A DNA stretch of 64,000 nucleotides from assembly GCA_030272155.1 (NCBI GenBank), contig CP126201.1, forward strand, positions 930,001-994,000, written 5' to 3'. The notes below the pieces were generated by a model. It saw only the letters and a list, made by a program, of their open reading frames with translations, made no database searches and was not told where the DNA came from. Position 1 is the stretch's first letter, and each line of letters opens with the position of its first letter. The DNA comes from Tetradesmus obliquus. Lineage: Eukaryota; Chlorophyta; Chlorophyceae; Sphaeropleales; Scenedesmaceae. Positions 22,381 to 32,942 of this stretch are shown in pieces. Made by a program: the position numbers and the translations under genes.

Positions 22381-23605
22381 ATGTCCGCAAGCAGGAGAAA
22401 GCGGTCGGTCAAGGAGTACCTAGATGACAAGCCGAGACTTAAAATCATGCTAGCAGCAGACGATCAGCAGCAGCATGGCGAGCCCCTGGCGCCCTACTGT
22501 CACATCGTGCAGCTGTTCTCGCTGTGTGCAGCAGGCCTGCCAGCACAAGCCGAAAACGACACAGTTTGGGACCTCAGCAACATCCTCATAGACGGCCAGC
22601 CGGTGCAGCGTGCCACAGTAGTGGCATGGCTGAACTCATGCTACCAGTAAGTGTTGCAGACAGATGCTGCCTGTACTCATGAGTACTGCTATGCCAACGC
22701 CTGTGCCGTGAGGCAAAGCACATCACTGCCAACACTACTGCAGCGCGCCATATCATGCGGTGTGTGTCTGTGTGTAAATGCTCTGCATACCCGTCTCCCT
22801 TTCTTTGCTGCTTGCAGGATCGTGTACACAGCTGACTACGAGGCACAGGAGGCTGCAGACAACCCCGCCCTTACCTTTGAGGGCCTGTACCGCCTGCTGG
22901 CCTTTGCAGATGCAGTGGACTCCACAGATGGCGTGCTGCAGAAATTGATGGCTGACTTGTCTGGACTGAAGCTGCATGCGCAGCTTGGAGAGCAGCAGCT
23001 GGTGCTGTGCCCGGGCGAGGGCGACTATGTGATTGACGACTTGCAGGTAGAGCGTTACCCCTATGGAGGCTACAGCTATACGTACATAGGCCAGAAGGCT
23101 GCCAACAGCGAGCAGCAGGACGCTTTCATAGAGCAGGTGGCAGCGCAAACGGAGCAGCTGCTGTGGCTGGCCTACAGGCTGCAGCTGGAGCCACTGATGC
23201 AGCGGCTGCATAGCTTTGTGCGGTCGTCGTGTTTGTATGCTAACTCTATATTGCGCGGCCGGGTGGATGACGTATTCACGCCGCGTGTGCTGGAGGCAGC
23301 TGGCACGTCTGGCATGGCGGCAAGCAAGCAGGCTGTGGTTGACGGCGTGCTCTTGCAGGAATTTGTGTTTGGAGAGGATGCTGAGGCTGCGGTTAATGGC
23401 CGAACAGCAGTGCTAGAGCCGCTTGATCTTTCGGAAGAGCAGCAGGAGCCGCTTGTGTTGGAGGGCCAAAGTTGTGCACGGAAGTCTCATCAGCATACCC
23501 AGCGGCTCAAAAGTGCGCCTGGAGCTAGACCTGTTTGGCAAATCAACGATGCAGGTCAATGAAGACATGCACCATTTGCATCTGTGCATATGCCGTCGCA
23601 AGTGA
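22381..23605 (+). CDS. BTB-like domain protein (one frame break near the 3' end)
   Basis: Exon 1 is 22381-22646 and exon 2 starts at 22818; the splice restores NSCYQIVYTADYEA. The start MSASRRKRSVKEYL is chosen because homology-like sequence begins soon after. The middle (NILIDGQPVQRATV ... LTFEGLYRLLAFADAV) has the spacing and character of the BTB/POZ fold seen in many green-algal proteins; this match is by eye and only moderately secure. A helical region follows (QLLWLAYRLQLEPLMQRL). From about 23455 the meaningful frame changes: the first frame stops at 23562, whereas the frame ending at 23605 (SGSKVRLELDLFGKS ... CICRRK) reads as a sensible C-terminus. One extra G near 23456-23465, or a sequencing error, would explain it. 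Alternatively the protein simply ends at 23562. Function is not known. No exon echoes are seen. Confidence 0.65.
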
Positions 23606-25053
23606 GCAGCAGTGACTGGCACTGCTGCGGGCTGTTCCAGTGCCTTTGGGTCCAGGCAGTGGTCCAGGCTGACGATGTTGTTGCTACTGGGCACACGACA
23701 AAAGCATCAGGTGCTGTGTACTTTTCCCTGCAATCCAGTGGGGTGCAGGGCCAGAGGCAGCGGTGCTGTGGCATGAGTGGTTGTATGCTGGTGATGGTGA
23801 TATTGATGGTGATGGTGATGGTGATGGTCAGCTGTCCGGTACTGCTGTTTATGCGAGCGCCTCCCAGCTTGCTACGCCATAAATTGGCTGCTCCAGTCCC
23901 CACATGTGTGTCAACCAGGTGTGCAGGATTATTGTGACAAACGCAGTACTGTGCCAGCTGCTGCAGCAGCAGCAGCAGCAGCAGCAGTTGATGAGGTTGA
24001 GCATAGCCTGGCTCAGGGCTGTAGTGTGCGTATATAGCGTCGTTGTGACTGCCTCGGGCCTCCGTGCGTACCATTTTGCCTGCAGGACTCGCAGGGTGTG
24101 GCAGGGTCATGTCTGGTGCAGCAGGCGATAATTGCATGATGCTGCCGGTTGGCAGCAGCATTATGGCTGCAGTGCTGTACCTATTGTATTTAGACCAATT
24201 TGTCATGCTGCAACATGACCAGCGCAGCAACATTCCTATGCTGAACGGCCTGTGCATATACTGTGTGTGATGTGGAGTTCTGAGTAATGCATAGTATGCT
24301 TGACCCTTGAAGTTTTGGAACGACCTGCACATGCACAAGCACTGTGAGTGCCTCTGTCAGGGCCTTTGTCACCATGTCAAAAGCTTTTCAAAAGCTTCAG
24401 TGAAGCTTGAAATGTATGTCAGCAGAAACTGTGGTGGCTGGTGACGGAAGGTAGTCGAATGTGCAGTTGTGGTGCTGTGACTGCACTGGGAACGAACAAG
24501 CAAATGTGCAAATTACGACGTCCAGTGCTGCCTCTTCGCCAGGGTCAATGGCTTCTGGTGTTTTGGGTGGTGGGTTTTGACTTTGCCAAAGTTTGCAGGC
24601 AGGTGTTTGCCCATAGCACGTCACGAACACATACTCTCCAATGTAATTAAAGGTAATGAAGTGCCTCGTAGGGGCTGGGAGGGGTGGGTGGGTGGCCGGA
24701 TGGCTTCATACCAGGCAACAACTGTGACACTCAGCACTTGCACCCATGCGTGCATGCGAAATGGCGCGTGCCTCGCACACAAGCAAGGAAACGATCGTCC
24801 GGGATACGGAGTTGAGACTCCCCAATTTATATGGGAGTTAGATGGGTGCGAGGCAGCACGTCACCTGACAAATGTCACTGACAAACCAACTCAAAGCTCC
24901 ACCGTGTACACCACAAAGTCTTCAGGTGAGCTGCCAAGAGTGACCTGTGCTGCAATGTTTTGATTGTTCAGAGGTGCTTGCACCAACCTTCATCACTTGT
25001 TTGTGGATTCGGTGACAGCAGCAGTGGTTGACCCGTTGCAAGCAGTTGTCAGC
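23606..25053. other. Intergenic region after the BTB-like gene
   Basis: No supported gene. It holds a GATGGT-type minisatellite (about 23787-23829), a short CAG run (23961-23988) and a TGTAA motif at 24642-24646 that could be the polyadenylation signal of the BTB-like gene, about 1 kb after its stop. Confidence 0.5.
23787..23829 (+). repeat. GGTGAT minisatellite
   Basis: About six imperfect GGTGAT/GATGGT units in the flank downstream of the BTB-like gene. Confidence 0.75.
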
Positions 25054-28000
25054 ATGCAGGCGATGGGGCTGCTGCAGCACCCTGACTATTTGAATGTCAG
25101 GGTGGGAGCAGCAAGTCCATCTGGACTCGTGGCTGGTGGCGTGATGGTCGTGCGCAGACGCAGACAGCGTATCCTTTTGCAGGCGACCCGAGGTACGTCT
25201 GCACATTTGGGTAGCTTGCATCGCCCTTTTTAGTACCATCTGAATCGCAGCTGAGCACCCGATTGTGCCCGTGCAGATGCATCCAGCTCTAATGGCAAAG
25301 GCATGGACGAGGACACGATTTGGAGTCAGCTGGCCTTCCCATCTTACCTCCAGAGCAGGGAATCACACAAAAAGGGTGTTTGCCGTGACTTTGATAAGGC
25401 CATAGCAGCTGCAGAGCGTAAGCAGGGAGCAGATGCTAGTTTAGAGGAAGACCTAGAAGAGGAAGACCCAGCAGAGGCAGTCTGGCTGGCTATCAGGTAC
25501 AGCAAGGCCATAAACTTGTCCTGCAAGCAGCAGCATGCATGTAAGGCACTTTGTTGTTGTTCTGCACCTAGCGGCGTTACCAGCAGTGTCCCATGTGCAT
25601 CCGTGGGGACCAGGATGAAAGCAGCATGGCATACTGCTGAATATGCATGCATGTGTCTGCCGTGAGGCTGCCTTTGCATCACAGCAGCGCACACCACAAC
25701 CGTCTTCAGGTTCCTTGGCATGTACCTGCATGCACAGCAGCGTCGCTGACCCCGTATGCGTGCCTGTGCTCCTGCCTTGTGCCCTCCCGCCTTCTTCTCC
25801 TGCAAGGCGCGAGGCAGAGCGGGATGCAGCAACAGAGCCGCTGCTCAGCAGCTTCCTGTACGCCACCATCCTGGCCCACGATTCGTTTGAACGGGCTCTC
25901 GCATTCGTGCTGTCCAACCGCCTGGCCAACACAGTCATGCTGCCCACGCAGCTGTTTGAGACGTTCTATGAAGTGCTCATCAGTGATGCAGATGTGCGGC
26001 AGGGAGCGCTTGCAGACGTGGAGGCCTGCAGGGAGAGGGTGAGATAAATGGGCTATGGCAGGACTGATTGACCAGCAGTGGCTTAGCATCAGGCATGTTC
26101 CCGCAGCTGCAGCGGCGGCGCTCGCGGAAGTCAAAATGGCTGCACAGTGGGCGTTCGCAGGTTGCAGGAACGACAGCCTGAAGGGAATGGACATCTCCTG
26201 CAGCAGCTGCAGCAGCGCTGCCAGCAGCTTTACCAGCACAGCATGGCTGACAGCAGGCTTCATGCAGTGTCAGCAACAGGCTGCAGAGATGGTGCACCAC
26301 AGAGATAGCAGCAGCTGCGTTGGCACCGGCAGATTAAGGGGGTGGAAGCGGCACTGGCAGCAGCAGTTGCATCCAGCAGCTTGCTTCCTTCAGACTGCAC
26401 CTTGTTGATCGCTGGATGATGTTGTTGGGCCTTGCTCTGTCCTGCAGCACCCCGCGTGCACCAGCTACAGCCAGGCGCTGCTGTACTACAAGCGTCGCAT
26501 CCCGCATGCTACTGTGTGGGGCACCCCACTACCCCTGCTGTTGAGGCGTGGTGCTGTGTGCTGACTTTGCTGTGCAGGACCCCGCGTGCACCAGCTACAG
26601 CCAGGCGCTGCTGTACTACAAGGGCTACCACGCCATCCAGACGCACCGCATCGCGCACGCGCTGTGGACGCGCGGCCAGAAGGTGATGGCGGTGGCGCTG
26701 CAGAGCCGCGTGAGCGAGGTAAGCCAAGGGTACAGCTGGCAGCTGGTGGAGTTGATGCCTGTGTGGGGCAGAAGTATAGGGGCTGTGTGGGGGCAGAAGG
26801 TGATGGCGGTGGCGCTGCAGAGCCGCGTGAGCGAGGTGAGCGAGGAATAGGGGTTGCGGGTGGTTTTGTGTTTGGGTGGGTGGGTGGTGGGAGGGGGGTG
26901 CATGGGGGCAGAAGGTGATGGCGGTGGCGCTGCAGAGCCGCGTGAGCGAGGTGAGCTGGCAGTTGGGCGTGCAGCGCGTCACATGCAGGCACCCTGCTAC
27001 CCTGTGTTGCTTTATCTGCCGCATTGCTGATAATGGTAATTAGCCCTATCCCAAGTGCTTGTTGTGGACTTGCACCCTGCAGCGCGCCTTAGGCAAGCAT
27101 CACCAGCTACCTCTGTGAACCTGCTGCATCCCTTGGGACACTGTGTACACTGCGTATGCAGGCTCTGACTGTGGGGCTGCTCCCTGCAGCGCGCCTGTGG
27201 CATGCAATACACCGCCGCCTTATGTATCTATGGCTGGATCTTACGTGTGTATCAACCGCGCGTATGCAGGTGCTGGCTGTCGACCTGCATCCTGCGGCGC
27301 GCCTGGGTCACGGCATCCTGCTGGATCATGGCACGGGTGTTGTCATTGGAGAGACGGCAGTCATCGGCAACAACGTGTCGCTGCTGCAGGTGAGCACTTT
27401 AGTGTGTCATTTTGTCATGGCATATAACACCAGCATGGTGGGACGATGTGAAGCAAGGACACACATGCAGGCAGCAACTGGGCGCACTGACTGCTTTCAT
27501 GGCAAACAGGAGTACAGGCAACTGATGCTGGACCTGCTTCGCCAGCCTTGCTGTGGCTGTTCTCCCAGCATAGGGACACATGATGTCCCGCTAAAAGCCT
27601 ACAACTATATCATACCCTTACGGGTATCTCATAGTGTAAAACCACATGTGCACAACATTGCACCGCAGAACGTCACGCTGGGCGGCACCGGCAAGGACAA
27701 CACACGACACTCATCATTACAACCTGTCCAATACCTCAACCATTACACATGTTGACGTTGATCTTTGCAGAATGTCACGCTGGGCGGCACCGGCAAGGAC
27801 CACGGCGACCGCCACCCCAAAATCAGCGACAACGTGCTCATTGGCGCCTCAGCAACTGTGCTGGGCAACATCCGGATTGGCGAAGGGGCCCAGATCGCTG
27901 CCGGCAGCCTGGTGCTGAAGCCTGTGGCTCCTCACACAATGGTGGCTGGTTCACCTGCTAAACCTGTGGGCACGGTTACAGGTGGGTTGCAGCAGTATGA

Positions 28001-28931
28001 AAGCGTGCAGGAGTTGCTGAAAGCTGTGCATATGATACTCGTGATGATGCCGGCAGCCTGGTGCTGAAGCCTGTGGCTCCACACACACCATGGTGGCTGG
28101 GTCACCTGCCAAGCCAGTAGGCACTGTCACAGGTGCGTGGGTGTGGGACAATGCAAATCTTGCAGGCTTGGTGTTCAGGCCTCTGGAAGCGGACACCCAT
28201 GTATCTGAACTGCCGTCTGAACCTGCTGGCACAGCCACAGTGCTGTGGTGGGTCTCTTGCGTTGTTGCAGCCAAGCTGGGGAGGGGTATACACGCAGTGC
28301 ATTAATCGACTGGTGAGCTGGCGCTTACGTCTGCTTGTGCTGTGCTGCTGCTGCTGCAGGCAATCCTGCGGAGAAGATGCAGCAGTGGAGCAAGAAACTG
28401 AACTATGATCCATTTGCAGATGAGGGCTGCGTGACAGAGGCAGACTCGAGACCTGAGTCGCCACTAGCAGAGCAGCCAGCAGCAGCAGCAGCAGCAGCGG
28501 CACCAAGCAGCAGCAGCAAGTCGCGGCGCAGGCCAGGGAAACTGGATGTGGCTGCTTCGGAAGCAGCATGGGATGCAGTAGCAGCCAGGACAATGGATGG
28601 CACCGACGGCAGCAGCAGCAGCATTCCTGCAAGCATCAAGCAGGTGTCAGGCATGCATGTGCATGTGAATGGCAAGCACCATCCAGCAGCTGCAAACGGC
28701 AACGGCAGCAGCAGCAAACCTCCAGCAGCAGATGCTGCTGCACCACTAGGGAGGATAGAGCAGCAGCAGCAGCCCAAGCAGCAGCAGCAGGCAGCAGCAG
28801 CAGCAGCTGCAGGCAGCAGTGCAGACGTACAGCAACAGCAGCAGCATTGGAACCCTGAGGATGCTAAGCAGTACATGTTTGAGCAGGTGACTGGCCACCA
28901 GCACTTGCAGCCACCCCTAGAGCATAGCCAT

Positions 28932-28963
<32 letters not shown>

Positions 28964-29421
28964 AGCTGCCCCAACAGCAGCAGCAGCAGATACCAAGTTG
29001 GCAACGGCTGCTGAACGGCTACGAAGTGCAGCTGCACTTGGGGGCGTTCATGGGGTGAGTGTGGCCCGCGTGTGCTGTGCTGCTGTGGCTCTGGCAGCAA
29101 ACTAGTTGCAGCGGAAGCAGGCAGCTTCTACCAGCTGCTAGCAGCTGGTTGCTGCACAACACCGCTGTGCTCTGCTGCAGCCTGCATGCTCGAGTTGCGT
29201 GTAGGCATATGCATGGGGCTTGTGAAGTTCCCCTTGCTTGTACTGCACACTGTTGAGCTGTCTCTCTAGCGTCTGCGCTGTTCAGCTTGTGACAATAACA
29301 ATCCATGCTGCTGCTGCTGCTGCTGCTGCTGCAGGGTGAGGTGGATGCCACCATTGATGAGGTGGTGGCAGCTGAGAAGTGGGCAGAGGTGGCAGCAGAG
29401 GACCCTGAGTATGTCATTTGA
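25054..29421 (+). CDS. Serine O-acetyltransferase with long low-complexity C-terminal tail
   Basis: Makes O-acetylserine from serine and acetyl-CoA, the entry step to cysteine. Eight exons close in phase and give 614 aa: 25054-25192, 25277-25496, 25807-26038, 26578-26718, 27270-27389, 27771-27981, 28360-29054, 29335-29421. The Arg-rich leader (residues 1-46) may be an organelle transit peptide. The helical N-terminal domain (IRREAE, SFLYATILAHDS, SYSQALLYYKGYHAIQTHR) is followed by the left-handed beta-helix hexapeptide domain: VDLHPAA, LLDHGTGVVIGETAV, NVTLGGTGKDHGDRHPKI. The catalytic pair corresponds to Asp249 and His264. Residues ~355-614 form a Gln/Ala/Ser-rich extension absent from typical enzymes of about 270-400 aa; the last exon ends EDPEYVI. 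Start chosen as the first ATG after an in-frame stop. A TGTAA at 29455-29459 may be the polyadenylation signal. Introns hold exon echoes. Confidence 0.9.
26445..26957 (+). repeat. Echoes around serine acetyltransferase exon 4
   Basis: A 5' echo at 26445-26500 repeats PACTSYSQALLYY before the intact exon (26578-26718). Two 3' echoes, about 26786-26838 and 26904-26952, repeat GQKVMAVALQSRVSE and the donor. Confidence 0.88.
27050..27389 (+). repeat. 5' echoes of serine acetyltransferase exon 5
   Basis: Decayed copies of the exon start (VLAVDLHPAARL) lie at about 27055-27100 and 27162-27210. The intact exon begins at 27270. Confidence 0.8.
27666..28132 (+). repeat. Echoes around serine acetyltransferase exon 6
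   Basis: One 5' echo (about 27666-27705, NVTLGGTGKD) precedes the intact exon (27771-27981). One 3' echo (about 28048-28132, AGSLVLKPVAP ... GTVT) follows and ends in a GTGCGT donor. Confidence 0.85.
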
Positions 29422-29926
29422 CCGCCATCTGCAATGACTGGCTGGCGAGGCCAGTGTAACACTGTAGCCTTAGCTGTGCTGGTTGTGTGGTAACAAACCA
29501 TTGTTCAATTATCCTGGTATATCTTTGGGGGATTCTGCCATGCACATACTTGATTATGGACTGTCACATGTGGTGCCAGTGACGGTCATGACACACCCGG
29601 TGCGGTGTGGTATGCGATGTTCAAGTATGCATCTGTGGCACCACATGCAGGCTTCACATGAAATGCTTGCGTTGCAACGGAGTCATACATGCACTTAAAT
29701 CTGTGAAGCCGTTGAAGAGGGGCATCTGCTGCAACTGGAAGAGACAACCAGGTCCTGCAACTGCTTTGTGCTTGAGCACAAGCCCAATTATCCAAGCAAG
29801 GATCGGGCGTTACAACTGTATCTGCTTGTTACTGGACCTACGACACACCCTCTGTGAAGCGTACAGTGCAACGGGCCTTTCGTCCGAGCGCGCTGTTCAT
29901 GCCGATCGAGCTCTAGAGGAACAGCC
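29422..29926. other. Short intergenic gap after serine acetyltransferase
   Basis: Contains a TGTAA motif at 29455. No further gene is recognisable; it should include the start region of the next gene. Confidence 0.5.
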
Positions 29927-31055
29927 ATGCCTATCGGCGGGAAGCTTGTTCTCAAAGGTGCGACTTTGCACTGCCACAGAACAGGAAGCTGACGAGCAGG
30001 GTTAGCTTCAACTGTATGAGCAGCAGCAGCGGCGGCACATGCATAGCCTTAGCAAAGTAGCTGTCAGCCTGCCCAGCATAGCTTGCATGGCGTGCACAGG
30101 ATTAATATATTGTTTGCATATCTTTGAGGGAAATGTTTTGCTGTTACAGCATGCATATACCCACGAGCATGCACTGCACAGCAGTAACACCCACAGCTGC
30201 TCCTTTGGTTGCGGTGTACGCGTGTACCGTCACAGCTGGCGCAGCTTCTCCTGTTTCTTCCCTTTTATACGTATGCTGTCACAGCTGGCTCAAACTCACC
30301 TATACATCGTAAAGGTACCCAAGTACTTTGCTTGTGGTTTGTTTGCGGTGCAGGTGGCGTGCCGCTGAAGGGCAAGGTGCAGAAGAAGCAGAAGAAGCCA
30401 AAGCAGCCGCAGGAGGCAGCAGAGGACGAGGCAGGCGCAGCAGCAGCAGGAGACGACAGCAGCAAGCAAGGTGTGTGACTGCTGCTGCTGCTGCTGCTAT
30501 TGTTTCTTGCAAGCTAGCAGTAGAGCTGCAGAAGCAGCAAGCACGTTACACACAGCTGAGTAGCAGGCTCACTTGTGTGCCTCCTGGTCACAAGCATGCC
30601 ATGCAGCGCTCAGCACACCACACTAGCTATGCGGCGTAACAAGAGAGGCCTGTAGAAGCATGTAGCCTTACAGGGTAGGCCGTTTCCAGTCCACATTGAC
30701 CTGTTTTAAGCAAAACTCCACCTGCCAGCTGCAGTGCTACCAACTGCATGATAACCAGATCTTGACGGAGGCGTGTGCACTGCTTCTGCTGCCGCTTCTG
30801 CTGCTGCTGCCGCACCGCCGCTGCTGCTGCTGCAGTGGCCAAGGTGGCGGCCACGGCCATCAACGTGCAGAGTGGCAAGTCGTATGAGCAGGAGTTTGAG
30901 CTGGAGGTGTCGCGCATGGCGGTGAGTGCAGGCGCCCCGGTTTTGTTATGCAGTATGAGCTGCACAAGTAGCAGCAGCAACAGCAGCAGCAACAGACAGC
31001 AGAGTATGAGCAGGACTTTGAGCTGGAGGGGTTGCGCATGGCGGTGAGCAATGAG

Positions 31056-31089
<34 letters not shown>

Positions 31090-31137
31090 GTAGGAGTAGG
31101 AGTTTGCTGGAGGTGTCGCGCATGGCGGTGAGTGATG

Positions 31138-31168
<31 letters not shown>

Positions 31169-31234
31169 GCAGCACTGCATGGCGGTGAGTCGAACGCTTG
31201 GATGTGCGTCTGAACAGCAGCATAGAGGGGAAAA

Positions 31235-31265
<31 letters not shown>

Positions 31266-31332
31266 CAAGCAATACACTGCTGGGTTTCCCTCGCATTTAC
31301 CCCTGCCTGCTCGTGCCACATGCACTAGCTGA

Positions 31333-31389
<57 letters not shown>

Positions 31390-31543
31390 GCAGAAGCCCA
31401 AGGTGAAGACCACCCCTTGGGGCAGCAGCTACCGGGAGGCGCCCGAGATCCTGCATGGTTATAACAAGAAAGTGACTGGTATCAATGCCAGCGAGCGGCT
31501 GGACATGCGCGCAGCAACAAAAGCAGACAAGTTCTGCAAGTGA
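29927..31543 (+). CDS. Small conserved-looking lysine-rich protein, function unknown
   Basis: Four exons, 29927-29957, 30354-30470, 30836-30921 and 31394-31543, close in phase and give 127 aa. It starts MPIGGKLVLKGGVPLKGKV, continues with a Lys-rich stretch and an acidic/Ala linker, then has SGKSYEQEFELEVSRM and a well-ordered C-terminus (TTPWGSSYREAPEILHGY, then NASERLDMR and KADKFCK). The beginning recalls FAM32A-like nuclear proteins (GKLKLKG followed by lysines), but the C-terminus does not match what I remember of them, so I leave it unnamed. Its structured, non-repetitive C-terminus and clean splicing argue that it is a real gene. Basic and acidic runs suggest a nuclear or nucleolar protein; this is inference. 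Exon 3 has three downstream 3' echoes and the stop region has a degenerate copy at about 31854-31920. Confidence 0.72.
31001..31195 (+). repeat. 3' echoes of exon 3 of the small lysine-rich protein gene
   Basis: Three shrinking copies of the exon end (YEQ-FELE ... RMA and GTGAG) end near 31043, 31130 and 31185. CAG runs lie between them. Confidence 0.82.
31331..31391 (+). repeat. CTG tract forming the acceptor of the last exon
   Basis: About 19 CTG units run directly into GCCGCAG, the acceptor of exon 4 (31394) of the small lysine-rich protein gene. Confidence 0.85.
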
Positions 31544-32942
31544 TGCGGCTTTTGTCGCAGGCTTCATTGCACAGAAGCAGAAGCAGACGGCTGTGTTGGC
31601 AGCTTGCTGAGTCTTCTCCGTACTGCAGCTGTTGCCAGGTTTCACAAGTTGCAGGCCAGCAACCACAGCTACAGCTACAGCTGCCGGCAGGCGCCGGGGA
31701 GGCCTGATGGCTTTAATATTATGACTTGCTAGATGTTACTGCTAAATGTTACTGCTACGGCTTGCTGGATGATTTCACGGTGATGATGAGCTGTAGCGGC
31801 AGTTGCTGGCAGGCGTCGGGGATGTTGTGCACGGCTGCAGCAGCAGGGCGGCGGGTGTCATCGCCAGCGAGCGCCTGAACATGCGTGCCATGTAAAGGCA
31901 CACAAGTTCTGCAAGTGAGGTTGTTGAATTGTTTGCAGCTGCGGTCGATTTGAGGTTTGTGTGTTGAAGGGTCAGATGTATGAGAGCCACTGCACGTCAC
32001 AGCTTGCAGGCAGGCAATCAACCAGCCAATGACAGGGTTTGTTGCAGCTGGAGTTGCCAAAGGGCAGTCGCTGCAGAAGCGAGGGCCGGGTGCTTCAGCA
32101 GCTGCCAAGTTTGACCCGACAAGTTGAGATCTGACTGTTGAGCTGATGGGCGAAGCTGCCCATATAAGGCAGTTTGTTGTCAGAGTGTCATGCCAAGGGC
32201 ACTGGCCACTGGTGCCGCCTTTAAGGTGCCGCACCTTGAAGGTAGCACCTTGCCTGAAAGCTGATGCTTGAAGCTCTGGTGGATCTGCGTTGTCATCTCA
32301 ACATGTTTTCATTAGTCAGTAGAAGTGCATCAGCAGGCTAGCAGCATGCATGTTGTGGCATTCAGCCAGCTCTGCGTCATGGCAGGTGGCAGTATACGGT
32401 TTACTCGACTACTGGACAGCAAGGTTCAAGTTGTTATCGATTGTGTGGTCTTGGACAACCCACCCGTTGCGTGCTATGCATTCTACTTTCTGTAATCAAG
32501 GTGGCCAAGCAAAGGTCGGTTGCACGTGCCCGTGATGGCACTTTGTGGGCAGCCCATGCCATGAGCAGTAGGCCTGGGCAGCTGCACACCAGCAGGTGCC
32601 CTAGTGACCTGTCAAGCAGGGTTGTAAAGCTGGCTTCTGCGCTCCTGCGATCGTATAATCCTTGTTTGTGTTGAAAATGGTGTTTAATGGGTTGCGCGCT
32701 GCCAGTCACTTGCTCGTGGTACTTACAGAAGGCGAAGCAGCAGTCGGTAGGTGACAAAATCATGTTCGCAGCTTCTTCCCTGTCCCCATGGCACATCATC
32801 ATGTACATTTTACGGAACCGTTTTTCTTGCGCAACGAAACATCCTGCCGTCCGTCCTTCGCCTGCTTCCGGAGATTGCAAGCAACAAGCACCTTTGGTCA
32901 AGGATCGCTCTTGCGGCGCGTGCCCAAGACACTTTCTTCCCA
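31544..32942. other. Intergenic region with post-stop echo
   Basis: About 31854-31920 repeats the last coding bases of the preceding gene (NASERLDMR ... KFCK) in broken form. TGTAA motifs occur at 31891 and 32491. No other gene is supported. Confidence 0.5.
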
